Assembly (NCBI RefSeq): GCF_001039355.2 | Contig: NW_019776020.1 | Span: forward strand, 73,264-137,263 | From: Lingula anatina | Taxonomy: Eukaryota; Brachiopoda; Lingulata; Lingulida; Lingulidae | Direction of reading: 5' to 3' | DNA: 64,000 nt | Part shown: positions 36,301-44,500 of the stretch, in pieces | How positions within the stretch are numbered: the stretch's first letter is position 1 | How the letters are laid out: the number at the start of each line of letters is the position of its first letter | Made by a program: the position numbers and the translations under genes | The notes under the pieces: model-generated | Seen by the model: only the letters and a program-made list of their open reading frames with translations | The model's database searches: none | Told to the model about the DNA's origin: nothing

Positions 36301-38732
36301 ATGCATTTATTTATCACATCACAGAGGGTCCATACCTTCTATATCCTGGCCTAAGGACACCAAGGCAGACGTCTTATCAGCACTGTACTCTATGTGTGTG
36401 GCGGGGTCAACGTCTACCCCTCCAAAATATCTCTCTAAGAAAAGACTGAGTGCATCGCCACTGGTCTCAGGATTCAGATTCTGGATAAGAGATAAATATA
36501 AGAAATGAGAGAGAATGAGAAAGAAAGACTTTACACATGAGTATACCAACCATTGTTCACTCTCAAATAACCTGAAAATTGTGCATAAAACCAGTGCTGT
36601 CTGTAGCTTGATGTATTACACAATGAGTGTGCTCCCAAACTTACAATAGATGGATTTTTTTTTTTTTTTTGCAATTTTTTTTGCAATTTTTTTTTTAAAT
36701 CCATTCAAGTGGTGACTGATCAGTGAAGTTTTTGTCCCTGCTATTCAGTTTGGCAATAAAGCTAGAGATGATATGTTGATGCTTTTACCAGAAACTTAAA
36801 GCCCATTCAAAAATGAAATATTATGAGATATACGGTGATGTCAGAAAGAACATCAAAAAATCACTCAGTACATTAAACTTTAAAACAAATTTTTTGAATA
36901 GCAGTGCCTGAGACATTGATCAAAGCCACACCAATTGACTTTGAGGCAACTGGTACTGAAGACGTAATTGAGCACCTACCAAATGAGCTGAACCCATAAC
37001 ACGGCACTGAATGGTATAACCAATAACAGGTCGAAAAAATGCATCAAATTTGATCTAGCTCAGGTGAATTTGTCCTTTGTTTTACTTTAATTGCTATATT
37101 ACACAATACATATAATTTTTTCCTCTCTTGTTTACAGGTTACTCAATATAACAAAACTGACATTCCTTTTTTCTTAAGAACTATCCTTCAGCTGCATAAT
37201 GATACATAAATTATTGCTTTATCCTATTTCATTTTCATTTTATAGATTTTTTCCTTCTCATATCCCCGTCTTTTGAGATGCAGCCATTTAACCAACGACG
37301 TATATATATGACCATTTACTAGTACATAGTGAAAGCTACTGATTTGAAAGTGCTACCACACATAATCTGCTTTCTGACTAAATGTGCTTTCACATGATAC
37401 CAATGAACCTTGGTGTTGGTACGGAAGGGACAAAAATTTTGGGGTCTACCTGAAAGATTACAATGTACATGTACATGTACAAAAAAATGTCAAATGGACG
37501 AGTACGAACCTTCACTAGAATTCTGCTACACATTGTTTTGCCTTACTTCCACATTCAGCAAATCGGACTCATCCTACAGCATGTCTTGTTGAACTGTAAA
37601 ACTTGAAAATAATTTCGATATCAAAGTACACTGAGCTACAAGCAAATTTCCGGAAGCCAAAAATAGACTGGCTGAGAAAAACGGAAAGTTGGGAAATGCC
37701 CCAAACCATTTGTTTTACAATTCATTAAACCTTAAAAACAACTGATTTTAAGTTATGAGACATTGATGTATCTACATTTATTAATCTATATCACGGACTT
37801 CTTCTCCAACATGCGAAATAAGCGTCAAACTTACCCAAATATTCAGCTTGTTTCGTTTTCACAATGGTGGCCCCAGCAATGTGACGTCAAGGGGAAATCC
37901 CCCAATTGAAAACGAGGCTCAAGTCATTATCGACAGATCGTCAGAAATGGCCTGATCGGAGCATATTCTTCAGAAAACATGTCCAACTAATGATATCTTT
38001 ATAAAAAGACACAAATTAGGAGGTAATTTTTTTTATTTTGAGCTTCAAACCCCCCTTTCAGCTAGGTCTTAGAGTTAATGAGCTACGTGATCACGTGGTC
38101 CAGTGACGACAAACGTGCCACTGGAGGAGAGCCAGCTTGGGGTATTTAGTAATAATAAACATAAACACACACAATAAGAAAACCGCCGTATTCGGCCTAT
38201 TTGTTAGATAAATATTGTTACTTTTTAGAATTTGGAGGCTAAAAAACACAAGAGTTGTCCAGCTGGTTCTTATATCGAGGCACAATGTTTTGTTCATGTG
38301 CTCCAAACACTAATGTATACGCACCTAACATAGAGGGGTAGATAGTACCGGAGGACACATCCTAGGATTGTGCCGGAAGTGACGTGTAGTGGTGTAAGTC
38401 GTGAAGCTGTGTGGTCATTTTTAACTGGAGGTGAACGGGAGTGAAAATGTGGGCTCAGAGAAAAAAAAGCGGTTTTTCCAACAACATGAGATAACATTTT
38501 TTTCTTTTGGTATTTTGGGCAGTAAATACTTGTAGAAATAATGGGTACCTGAGATGAAAACGTGTTACGATACCTGAAGGTGCAAAATCTTGCTTAAAGA
38601 TACATACGAACCGAGCATCGTTGAAGCGTGGATTCCCAGTAACACATGTAAACCACTCTCTATGTTTCTTATATGACTCAAATAAATTCGACATGCCAAA
38701 GGATAAACTGAATAGATCACTCGATCAGCCAT
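15757..38732 (-). CDS. PARP14-like macro-domain ADP-ribosyltransferase gene
   Basis: Multi-exon minus-strand gene joined from splice sites and phase. Exons 5' to 3': 38732-38574, 36480-36336, 34573-34340, 33730-33581, 33144-33081, 32345-31433, 31149-30978, 30564-30329, then EITHER the 29961-25103 cassette OR the 23969-19579 cassette, then 18213-17971, 17715-16927, 16019-15757. With the first cassette this gives 1473 residues, with the second 1478. Domains by approximate residue (first form): RRM-like 1 (48-100), RRM-like 2 (112-178), Ser/Pro/Gln-rich linker (251-520), KH-like segments (525-815), macro domain (853-1024), KH-like (1050-1155), PARP catalytic (1190-1473). The family transfers ADP-ribose from NAD+ to proteins and, in vertebrates, acts in stress and antiviral signalling. 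Macro domains bind ADP-ribose. No WWE domain is evident. The orientation is divergent to the paralogue starting at 41.3 kb. Confidence 0.8.
16346..16658. mobile_element. PIF/Harbinger-type MITE with long inverted repeats
   Basis: 313 bp, begins GGGAGCATTCA and ends TGAATGCTCCC, flanked by the 3-bp duplication TAA on both sides (16343-16345, 16659-16661). The arms pair over roughly 100 bp: AGGTCTAATAAGGCC on the left and GGCCTTACTAGACCT on the right. The TAA duplication and size fit Tourist-like MITEs. It lies in the intron between the last two exons of the PARP14-like gene. Confidence 0.75.
16701..16902. repeat. MITE-like element, CAAATATGGC family
   Basis: Inverted-repeat element marked by GATCAAATATGGC near the left end and GTCATATTTGATCC near the right. 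Other copies: 18531-19203 (interrupted), 24541-24728, 32734-32938 and a partial one at 61845-61945. The shared core contains ATTAGACACTGAATAGATT. Confidence 0.6.
16927..17715 (-). CDS. Exon: PARP catalytic domain, main part
   Basis: 789-bp exon, acceptor TTTTAG|AT, donor TCAG|GTACGA, phase 1 at both ends. The start (DKRRPEVIITGERSSVAMAK) finishes a KH-like unit. EPDYWTHF opens the catalytic region and the core motifs follow: KVQRIENPKLY, CYLFHGTKAEAVEGML with the NAD-contacting His, and GMFGRGIYCAEKSTKADQY with the conserved Tyr. These give the H and Y of the triad at about residues 1343 and 1374. Confidence 0.95.
17971..18213 (-). CDS. Exon: KH-like segment after macro domain
   Basis: 243-bp exon, acceptor TTTCAG, donor ATAG|GTATGA, phase 1 in and out. 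It encodes PYPVFHIFAESQVKAQAVRR and GREFGKLESEIAKKGVELRI, the helix-strand pattern of the KH-like repeats that precede the catalytic domain in PARP14-type proteins. Its phase matches the end of either macro cassette. Confidence 0.85.
18531..19203. repeat. CAAATATGGC-family MITE interrupted by other sequence and a gap
   Basis: The left end (CACATTCACAACAGCAGAC) and right end (CTGCTGTTGTGAGTGCAG) match the 24541-24728 copy, but some 480 bp are inserted. The insert has a 109-bp direct duplication (18574-18682 and 18777-18885). The first copy ends at a single N (18683), so part of this may be an assembly join. Confidence 0.6.
19251..19419. mobile_element. MITE with CAGGCCCGTAGCCAG ends
   Basis: 169 bp with a perfect 15-bp terminal inverted repeat (CAGGCCCGTAGCCAG ... 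CTGGCTACGGGCCTG) and the 5-bp flanking duplication AATGC (19246-19250, 19420-19424). The same insertion is present in the other segmental copy at 24775-24943, so it predates that duplication or haplotype split. A piece of a related element lies at 24327-24369. Confidence 0.8.
19579..23969 (-). CDS. Macro-domain cassette A (eight exons)
   Basis: Exons 23969-23872, 23421-23270, 22795-22678, 22280-22094, 21701-21603, 20831-20703, 20439-20269, 19693-19579, all with GT-AG borders and consistent phases (0 in, 1 out, 1069 bp). The first three finish KH-like units (QPKTKMGISFNFKDNHL, TRQQLGQSLLKSLESQHQ). The fourth ends ITVTLQQGDITKEKR, the first strand of a macro domain. The rest give VLVNVVGKDLNLEHGQIAR, SFGEVVVTRKYGS, IAFPSIGCGNLKYSPPLV and VNLMVYDANTFQDFQDEL. 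The fourth exon is 15 bp longer than in cassette B. It joins in frame to the exon at 30564-30329 upstream and to 18213-17971 downstream if cassette B is skipped. Confidence 0.85.
19990..20206. repeat. Inverted-repeat MITE, ATTCCCACAGATTT family (copy A)
   Basis: Left end TGCATTCCCACAGATTTAG, right end TAAAATCTGTGGGAATGG, with inner arms around TCTAGTGAGACTCC. The counterpart in the other segmental copy is at 25511-25726. Confidence 0.7.
20479..20552. repeat. GT and GA microsatellites in macro-cassette intron
   Basis: GTGTGT run followed by GAGAGA runs. The corresponding tract at 26014-26099 in copy B has a longer GT part. Any frame read across is spurious. Confidence 0.9.
23097..23226. repeat. 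15-bp minisatellite, short allele (copy A)
   Basis: About nine units of a 15-bp motif such as CACATCTAACACAAT, in the intron between the exons at 23421-23270 and 22795-22678. The same intron in copy B has about 37 units and the paralogue's intron has two. Confidence 0.85.
24541..24728. repeat. MITE-like element, CAAATATGGC family, intact copy
   Basis: Left TCACATTCACAACAGCAGAC, right GTCTGCTGTTGTGAGTGCAG, about 188 bp. Core ATAGACACTAAATAGATTTCC. It helps define the family ends. Confidence 0.7.
24775..24943. mobile_element. MITE with CAGGCCC ends, copy B
   Basis: Same 169-bp insertion at the same site as 19251-19419. One base in the left end differs (CAGGCCCATAGCCAG). Flanked by AATGC again. 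Confidence 0.8.
25103..29961 (-). CDS. Macro-domain cassette B (eight exons)
   Basis: Exons 29961-29864, 29413-29262, 28401-28284, 27852-27681, 27291-27193, 26376-26248, 25973-25803, 25217-25103, 1054 bp, phase 0 in and phase 1 out. Content as in cassette A. The 57-codon exon at 25973-25803 encodes exactly the same peptide in both copies, others differ by a few residues (GVEFLKGD-type region: ITVTLLKGDITKERR here, LQQGDITKEKR in A). The macro domain has the GDIT strand and the PSIGCGNL loop, but the usual VNAAN is VNVVG and the GGG loop is EHGQ. Splicing B directly to A would join phase 1 to phase 0 and run into a stop. Confidence 0.85.
25511..25726. repeat. Inverted-repeat MITE, ATTCCCACAGATTT family (copy B)
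   Basis: Counterpart of 19990-20206, with the same ends and order. Confidence 0.7.
26014..26099. repeat. GT and GA microsatellites (copy B)
   Basis: Longer GT run than the matching tract at 20479-20552, otherwise the same layout. Confidence 0.9.
28669..29219. repeat. 15-bp minisatellite, long allele (copy B)
   Basis: About 37 units of CACATCTAACACAAT and CACACCTAGCACAAT, often alternating to give a 30-bp higher period. It lies inside the intron between exons 29413-29262 and 28401-28284. The 15-bp period keeps all frames open, so long repetitive frames on both strands are artefacts. Confidence 0.9.
30329..30564 (-). CDS. Exon: KH-like segment (MIIALTESKK)
   Basis: 236 bp, acceptor TTTCCAG|AG, donor TTTCAG|GTAAAA, phase 1 in, 0 out. 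Encodes TIKMIIALTESKKHVVQKE and NTEVVIEGIKQDVTTGLSLI, a KH-like strand-helix pattern. The paralogue's exon at 60918-61153 is about four-fifths identical by eye. Confidence 0.85.
30978..31149 (-). CDS. Exon: KH-like segment (VYEKMDEMVEK)
   Basis: 172 bp, acceptor TTGCAG, donor CATTTG|GTGAGA, phase 0 in, 1 out. Encodes RLQNVFKNAAVRDLINREV and LKVEWTLGLDGLTVTAF. Reading on past the donor meets a stop after eight codons in both this gene and the paralogue, so the splice is needed. Confidence 0.85.
31433..32345 (-). CDS. Exon: low-complexity linker and first KH-like unit
   Basis: 913 bp, acceptor TTTTCAG|CAAC, donor ATAGAG|GTAGTT, phase 2 in, 0 out. Ser/Thr/Pro/Gln-rich (for example SQPTQSKATTFKDQDKDDHV) and likely disordered. 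It ends with CQTKAKALLLKRENLQHVT and NVEIRGTRDQVMKSQIEV, a KH-like unit. The paralogue (59124-60051) keeps the ends and many short blocks such as DDGY and VKPVSNRNPAAAA, but differs in repeats. Confidence 0.85.
32734..32938. repeat. MITE-like element, CAAATATGGC family
   Basis: Left GATCAAATATGGCTGATCC, right GGTTGGCCATATTTGATCC, in the intron between exons 33144-33081 and 32345-31433. Confidence 0.6.
33081..33144 (-). CDS. Exon: short 64-bp exon (GHIPVSLGS)
   Basis: Acceptor TTGAAG|GT, donor GCAAG|GTATGT, phase 1 in, 2 out. Encodes HIPVSLGSFKLETQDTELIA. Its match in the paralogue is present twice (57255-57318 and 58546-58609). Confidence 0.75.
33581..33730 (-). CDS. Exon: after RRM-like 2 (VVETVTARKH)
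   Basis: 150 bp, acceptor TTTCAG, donor CCACCAG|GTAAAA, phase 1 in and out. Encodes VETVTARKHVLLKVPVNVV, the strand after an RRM seen in PARP10/14-type proteins. Entered from a GC donor at 34340. Confidence 0.85.
34340..34573 (-). CDS. Exon: RRM-like domain 2 (GC donor)
   Basis: 234 bp, acceptor TTCCAG|AT, phase 1 in and out. Encodes SILITNIPKGVTEDHVELYF (strand 1 and helix 1), GGGEIEESLTLCNLDRGYAV and LTFEDPK, the RRM-like pattern of PARP10/14. The donor is AAAAG|GCAAGT, not GT. Only this cut gives the GTT codon needed to enter the next exon, and the paralogue has the same GC donor at 42381. Confidence 0.9.
35017..35042. other. Perfect 26-bp palindrome
   Basis: Centre CTCTTAAGAG, arms GTTAAAAT/ATTTTAAC, self-complementary over 26 bp, in the intron between exons 36480-36336 and 34573-34340. 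The following ~350 bp to 35390 are richer in CpG than their surroundings and open on both strands, but no protein family is recognised. Confidence 0.7.
36336..36480 (-). CDS. Exon: RRM-like domain 1
   Basis: 145 bp, acceptor TATCCAG behind a long pyrimidine tract, donor AGAAG|GTATGG, phase 0 in, 1 out. Encodes NLNPETSGDALSLFLERYF and the GGVDVDPATHIEYSADKTSA strands. With the previous exon it completes an RRM-like first strand, ILHLQ-NLNPE. Confidence 0.85.
37487..37597. repeat. Inverted repeat flanking exon 1, left arm
   Basis: About 111 bp that match the reverse complement of 39624-39734 with few differences (shared TAGAATTCTGCTACACATTG). The two arms bracket ~2 kb that include the candidate first exon and TATA box of the PARP14-like gene. 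They may be ends of an old mobile element. Confidence 0.8.
38574..38732 (-). CDS. Exon: candidate first coding exon
   Basis: 159 bp, 53 codons, starts ATGGCTGAT after an in-frame upstream stop and ends at donor CTTCAG|GTATCG in phase 0, which fits the next exon. It ends SLSKILHLQ, and joining to NLNPETSG makes a textbook RRM first strand and turn. The rest (MADRVIYSVYPLACRIYL) is not recognised, and another frame here (MSNLFESYKKHREWF) is also open but does not fit the downstream phase. Only a transcript could confirm this exon. Confidence 0.5.
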
Positions 38733-38873
38733 AAAGACCTTTCTCTAAATTTTTGGTTGGAAATTTAACCTACCGGTACTTTCGTGACCTACTTTTCTGC
38801 CCCATTGACATACAACATTGAATGCTAGCAGAAGAATCCGTTTAAACGTCATTTTCGGGTAAATTTTAACAAT

Positions 38874-38885
38874 GCCTTTTATACT
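38874..38885 (-). promoter_or_regulatory. TATA box upstream of exon 1
   Basis: On the minus strand AGTATAAAAGGC lies about 140 bp upstream of the proposed ATG. A 35-codon upstream frame starts at 38852 and may or may not be included, depending on the start of transcription. Confidence 0.4.
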
Positions 38886-39229
38886 ATTGAAACTATAACC
38901 TATGCTGGTATTTGGTCGGTTTTTGTGGCAAAAAAATTGACTTTGGATGCATCTTTAATTTGCAGTCAATTTGTTTTGAAATATGCGCTGCATCGACCGA
39001 CAGGGCGACAAAGAGCGTCAAGGGAAAATAATTCTCGCGAGGCTGTAAATCGTTGTCATGTGGATTTTTTGCACGTATGTAATCTGATATGCGCATATCT
39101 AATTATTTTTGGGTGATTTATGGTATGTGGTGCAATTATAACGATGTTTTAGAGTCTAAATTTGAAGAGCTTGTGAAAACCAGCGGTTTTTTAATCAAGG
39201 GTTCATTGGTCCGAAGGTTCTGTAGTGAA

Positions 39230-39290
39230 CATTCGGACCATTGAACCTTCGGACTATTGAACCTTCGGACTATTGCTACGGCCCCCATAT
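39230..39290. repeat. GAACCTTCGGAC short repeats
   Basis: Repeated words such as ATTGAACCTTCGGACTATTG with an inverted partner, TTCATTGGTCCGAAGGTTC, at about 39200-39225. Likely remnant of a short inverted-repeat element. Confidence 0.6.
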
Positions 39291-39623
39291 TTCGAGTAGT
39301 TATATGCATTTAAAAGCACTTATCTGTTTTTTTGATAACCTTATCCAACGTTATATCCTCTGCACTCTGCACTTCTCTCATTTTAACAAACTTTTAAGTG
39401 CGTTTCTGTTTGTGTCCTCTCGAAATGCTAGACGAAGGCATCTAATCTGACAAACGAGATTTAAATATGAGAGCGTAACAGAGATAGTCACCCGTTGTTG
39501 TCAGGGTTCTATTCATTTCGACCAATGAGAGACCGTCAAACGGGCTCCGCCCCCACGCGTGTAATCTCCTTCTGTTATCACTCCTTGATTGAACTTTGAT
39601 ATCGATATTATTTTCAATTTTGG

Positions 39624-39734
39624 CAGTTCATCAAGACATTCTGTAGTATAAGTCCGATTTGCTGAATGTGGAAATAAGGCGAAACAATGTGTAGCAGAAT
39701 TCTAGTGAAGGTTCGTACAAGTCCATTTGGCATT
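39624..39734. repeat. Inverted repeat flanking exon 1, right arm
   Basis: Reverse-complement partner of 37487-37597. Confidence 0.8.
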
Positions 39735-39743
39735 ATAGTCAAT

Positions 39744-40130
39744 ATACCTCCGCCAAGGAGGTTATGTTTTGACTCCTGTTTGTCTGTCTGTCTGTCATCA
39801 AAATAACTCAAAAAGTTATATACCGATTTTGATGAAATTTTCAGGAACTGTCAGAAGTGGGCCAAGGAAGAGATGATTAGTTTTTGGTGATGATCCGGAT
39901 CAATAATCAATCAATAATCAATAATAAAAAAAACTACGTTATGGACCAATTTTGATGACATTTTCAGGAACTGTCAGAAGTGGACCAAGAAAGAGATGAT
40001 TAGTTTTTGGTGATGATCCGGATAAATAATCAATCTATAGTCAATAATAAAAAAACTAAGTTATGGACTGATTTTGATGAAATTTTCAGTTACTGTCAGT
40101 AGTGGGCCAAGGAAGATAAGATAAGTGCTC
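39744..40130. repeat. Dispersed repeat starting CCTCCGCCAAGGAGG
   Basis: Begins with the hyphenated palindrome CCTCCGCCAAGGAGG, then GTCTGTCTGTCTG, then three diverged tandem copies (about 39818, 39943, 40064) of a unit with GATTTTGATGAAATTTTCAG and AGTGGGCCAAGGAAG. From memory, similar text is common in several marine invertebrate genomes. No coding role seen. Confidence 0.65.
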
Positions 40131-40754
40131 TATAATGTCACAGGTGGAGTCAAAATCAGTGTAATCTCTGCAATCTCTCAGTAATCTCAGTGTAAAACAA
40201 AATAAAAGTATAAGCATCAGGAGTCATCTAACTAGGAACATTCTGGGCAGACTGATCAATAAAAGCGACCAAACTTGAATTGATTCAGTAGCTTTTCCCA
40301 CCATAACACCAAGTCATACCGTGGCGGATTAAGGGTTTCTTTAAAAAAAAGATTTTTTTATTGAAATTAGAATTTTGATTAGCTGATTCATAGTTCTAAA
40401 CCATACCAAATGTCACCATTTGCCCTCCAAAACACTCCAAGTGAGCCAAGGGTCGGGTTCTTATCCGAGACCCCCATTCAAATAATCCTGGATCCGCCCC
40501 TGGAGACTGTCAATTTAATGTTTGGCTATAACGTAAAATTGTCACCTGAACGGCTAACTTTTGGGTACCTTGGAGCCTGAAAAAGGGAGTAGACCCTGAA
40601 TTCCCCTGATCGAATAAACAGTAAGAACCTGGTTATGTGGCATGGTAAAGAATGGTGGATTTAGGGGGATCAGGGGGTCCTGATCCCCTTCGATTTCTGA
40701 AAAAATCACACGAATGATCCCCTCTTCAAATTAGTTTTGACTAGCTGAATCATA

Positions 40755-40977
40755 GACTGGGTTCCCACAGATTTAAATTGATCCATCTTGATGGACCTAA
40801 CTCCCTGGGGGTTCACGCTAAATTGCTGCCAGCCGAGCGCGCACAAAAGTTAATTACCCCCTTTCAGCTTTTAGTAGGTGGGACAGACTGGCTAATCTGA
40901 CAGCTGGCTAATCTGACAGCAATCTAGTGAGACTCGCCACGGGGATAGATCGATCTAAAATCTGTGTGAATGCAGTC
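40755..40977. repeat. Inverted-repeat MITE, GACTGCATTCCCACAGATTT family
   Basis: Left GACTGGGTTCCCACAGATTT, right AAATCTGTGTGAATGCAGTC, flanked by ATA on both sides. It contains an inner direct duplication of GCTAATCTGACAG. This copy best shows the family ends. Confidence 0.7.
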
Positions 40978-41357
40978 ATAGTTATAAACCATACTGTGTG
41001 GCACTGTTCACTCTCTAAAATACCAATATTTTTCTGGTCCCTGCAGCAGGCCCTGGATCCCATGCCAAGTGGGTTGTGGGGGGGGGGGGGGGGTCAGCTT
41101 CTCATCCGCCGACCCCCCCCCCCTTCAAAAAATCCTGCATCCACACCTGACATGAATGCACCTAGAGAAACATTGCAAAAAAATCAAACTCTTGTAAGTT
41201 TGGGAGCATGCACATTATTTACATAATGCATTAAACTGGTTTTATGTATAATTTTCAGCTTATTTCAGAGCGTAAAAAGGTTAGTGCATAGTTAACCATG
41301 CAGGTAAAGTCTCTCTTTCTCAATGTCTGTCATTCCTTGTGTTCTATTCTGCTTCAG

Positions 41358-41502
41358 AACCTGAATCCTGAGACCAGTGGCGATACACTCAGTTATTTTT
41401 TTGAGAAATATTTAAGAGGGGTAGACGTTGACCCCGCCACACAGATAGAATACAGTGCTGATAAGACTTCTGCCTTGGTGGCCCTAGACCAAGACATAGA
41501 AG
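41358..41502 (+). CDS. Paralogue exon: RRM-like 1
   Basis: Acceptor CTTCAG|AACCTG, donor GAAG|GTACAG. Encodes NLNPETSGDTLSYFFEKYL and VDVDPATQIEYSADKTSALV. Similarity to the minus-strand locus starts about 41190 (minus side 36650), in the upstream intron. Confidence 0.85.
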
Positions 41503-44500
41503 GTACAGATTATCTGTGATGTGATAAATAAATGCATTCGTAATAAGTAAACTGTATGATCTTATATCTGGGATTGTAAATTCTGATAAAACATAGCAAT
41601 GGCTAATAACATCACCATCAAACATCTTTTTGAACGATGATGAAATTGCTGATTTTTTTGTTCAAACAGAAGAAATGAAAATCTGTATTATCAATAACTA
41701 GTACATTATACATGGCAACAATTAAGATGACAGCAATGCTGCAACTGTTGATGTTATCTTAAAGGACATAAATACTGTTACATGCTGTATTGATGGCTAA
41801 TGTGATTTTGGGCTTTTGATCAATGAGTTGGCTGTCTAATTCAATATCAATTTTCTTAAGGTTTTCAAAACAATGTATTGATCAGAAGTAATGCTTAAGT
41901 GCTTAAAAAGAAACAGTTTTGTGATGGATATCTGTTTATTAGGCGTTATGCAGTACATGACTGTTAATATAATATAATATGCCACGTGAAATGGATGTTT
42001 CAACTCAGTAGTACAGTACCATCTTCTATAAATGGGCTTTTCAAGAAAAGTGACAAAACTTTGTGGGAATTATATGAATATCCTTCTATTATTTGTACAG
42101 TGTAGTTCTTCTTCTGTCCTTTTAACTTTCAGTTACAATTTTCCAGATATCGGAAACCTATTTAAGGATGCCAAACCACTGGATGGGAATGTCTTGTCTA
42201 TAACAGAAGCACCACCTATAGACTCCATTCGTATTACAAGCATACCAAAAGATGTCACTAAAGACCATGTGGAGTTTTATTTTGAACAGAAGGCAACAGG
42301 TGGTGGGAAGATACAGAAATCTTTGACACTGTGTAACTTGGATCGTGGATATGCAGTGCTTACATTTGAAGACCCAAAAGGCAAGTTGAATTGGTACTGG
42401 TATATACAATGTTTGCTACCTACTGTTTAGTTTAGTATGTACATTGGTCTAATAGGTGTATTAGAGTGATAATATATGTGGAATTTCATGTCAGCTGAAC
42501 ATAATCATCTAAATACTCGTAATAATATTAAAAAAAAATAATAAATCACTGTACAGTGCATGGTTCAGTATGATTCAGTTGTTATTTCCTAATTCCTTGT
42601 TTTCACAATGTCCTTTAAGGACTTTCAGACATCATCATAATTGCAGCACATATAATAAAACACTCAAAAATAATTGCATATGGGCGTATCAGATTAGATA
42701 CATGCAAAAATTGCAAATGACAATGATTTACAGCCTTGCAGGAATTCTTTTCCCTTTACACTCTTTGTCAGGCTGATGATAAATGCAGCAATATTTCAAA
42801 ACAAATTGACTGCAAATTAAGCAAGATTTTGCACCTCACTTTTCGTAAAATTTTTATATCATATACCTATTATTTCTACAAGTATTCTCTGCCCAAAATG
42901 CCAAAAGAAAAAATGTTTATCTGACCATCTTGTTGAAAAAAAGCTGCTTTTTTCTCTGAGCCTGCATTTCTCCCATTCATCTCCAGCTTCATGTCTTACA
43001 CCACAAGACGTCATTTCCGGTGTCACTTGTACAATCCTGACCGATTGTACACGCAGCAGACGCGTGTATAAGCCGTTCCGTGAATGATCCGTTGTTATTC
43101 ACCTGTACTGTTATATGCAGCTAGTTCATTTCCTACCTCATTTTACATTTACTATGTTGGGGATATTTCTAGATAAAATTCATGTGTAAATTGATAATTT
43201 TAATAGAAAATCAGCGTCAAATTACAGTTCACCACATGGATGAAGCTACTGCGGACAAGCCGTTGTTATTCAACTGTTGGCCTACTATTTTTGTATTGAT
43301 TTTACTAGGCTAGTGTGTTGATATGGCCACCTGAGGAAAATCGCAGAAGAGGTGAACATCTATAAGATATGAATACTTCTAAATATTATGTTTGAATTTG
43401 CAGTATGTTCTCAACAGTGCATGTTTATTAAAGGCTAATAGTCTGGATGACTGGTGCTATATTTTGGCCAAATTGCTCAAAATGTAGAAAAAGCATGAAA
43501 CTTGGGACAAATGTTCTTTGGTCTATGCTGATCATTTTCAAGGGCAGTGCCCAAAATTTCAAAGCGTTGCTTAGCAACCGTTGCTATGGAAGTGAATTTC
43601 CTTAGTAACAAGCTAATTAGACCTTTCTTGTCCAGTTAAAATGGTTTAGAATTGCTAAAAACTATGTTTCAGGGCATCAGAACTATCACTAGACTATTTT
43701 AAGGCAATTTAAACCCAAATTAACCTAAGCCATGATTGCTAGGCAGCATATTACCTTAGCAACAAGCATTTAAAGTTGTGTTAGTCTATTAAGTAAGGCA
43801 AATCTATAATACTAGCTAAGAACTACACTTTTGAGCAAGATGTTCATACTTTTAATCCAGTAAGTTAAACCAATTGTGTGTTAACACACATCCGATCAAA
43901 TAAATTGCCAGTGCAGATACTTAAGGCAGCATGTTCAAAATTAGTAACCAGCCATTTCTATGATTTTATCACCTTACGACTCTTTATAAAACTTTGCAAT
44001 AGTTAATAATAATAATAATAATAATAGTTAATTCTCCCTTGTATGTGCAATATACAGTGCATTTTGCCCTTGCACATTGTCAGCCTCTACATCTGCACCT
44101 ACATGCACACTGGAGCAACTCTGGACAGGTCAATAGCTTCTGGCAAATGTGCCCACATAGGCCCACTGTTCCGCACAAGTCCAACCAGAGTGAGCACATG
44201 GTATCTGATGACATGGCACCGTAGTGCTGATTCAGATATGTTCATCTTGCAAGAATACTCTTATATTGTTGTAGAGCAGCCTTGGTGGAAGTAAGATATG
44301 GCATCTAACAGCCTTTGGGTGTGAACAGAAACTTTTGAACTTCATTGATTAACAAATAGAATTAAAATAGAACCATGCAGGTGTATTTAAGTTACTTGGT
44401 AGAGAATAGAAACTGACAAAATACAATGTGAAAAACTCTTTAGAAAATATTAAACAAAATGAAAAATATCTTGGAAATCTGGTCTCTGAGAAACCTTTCA

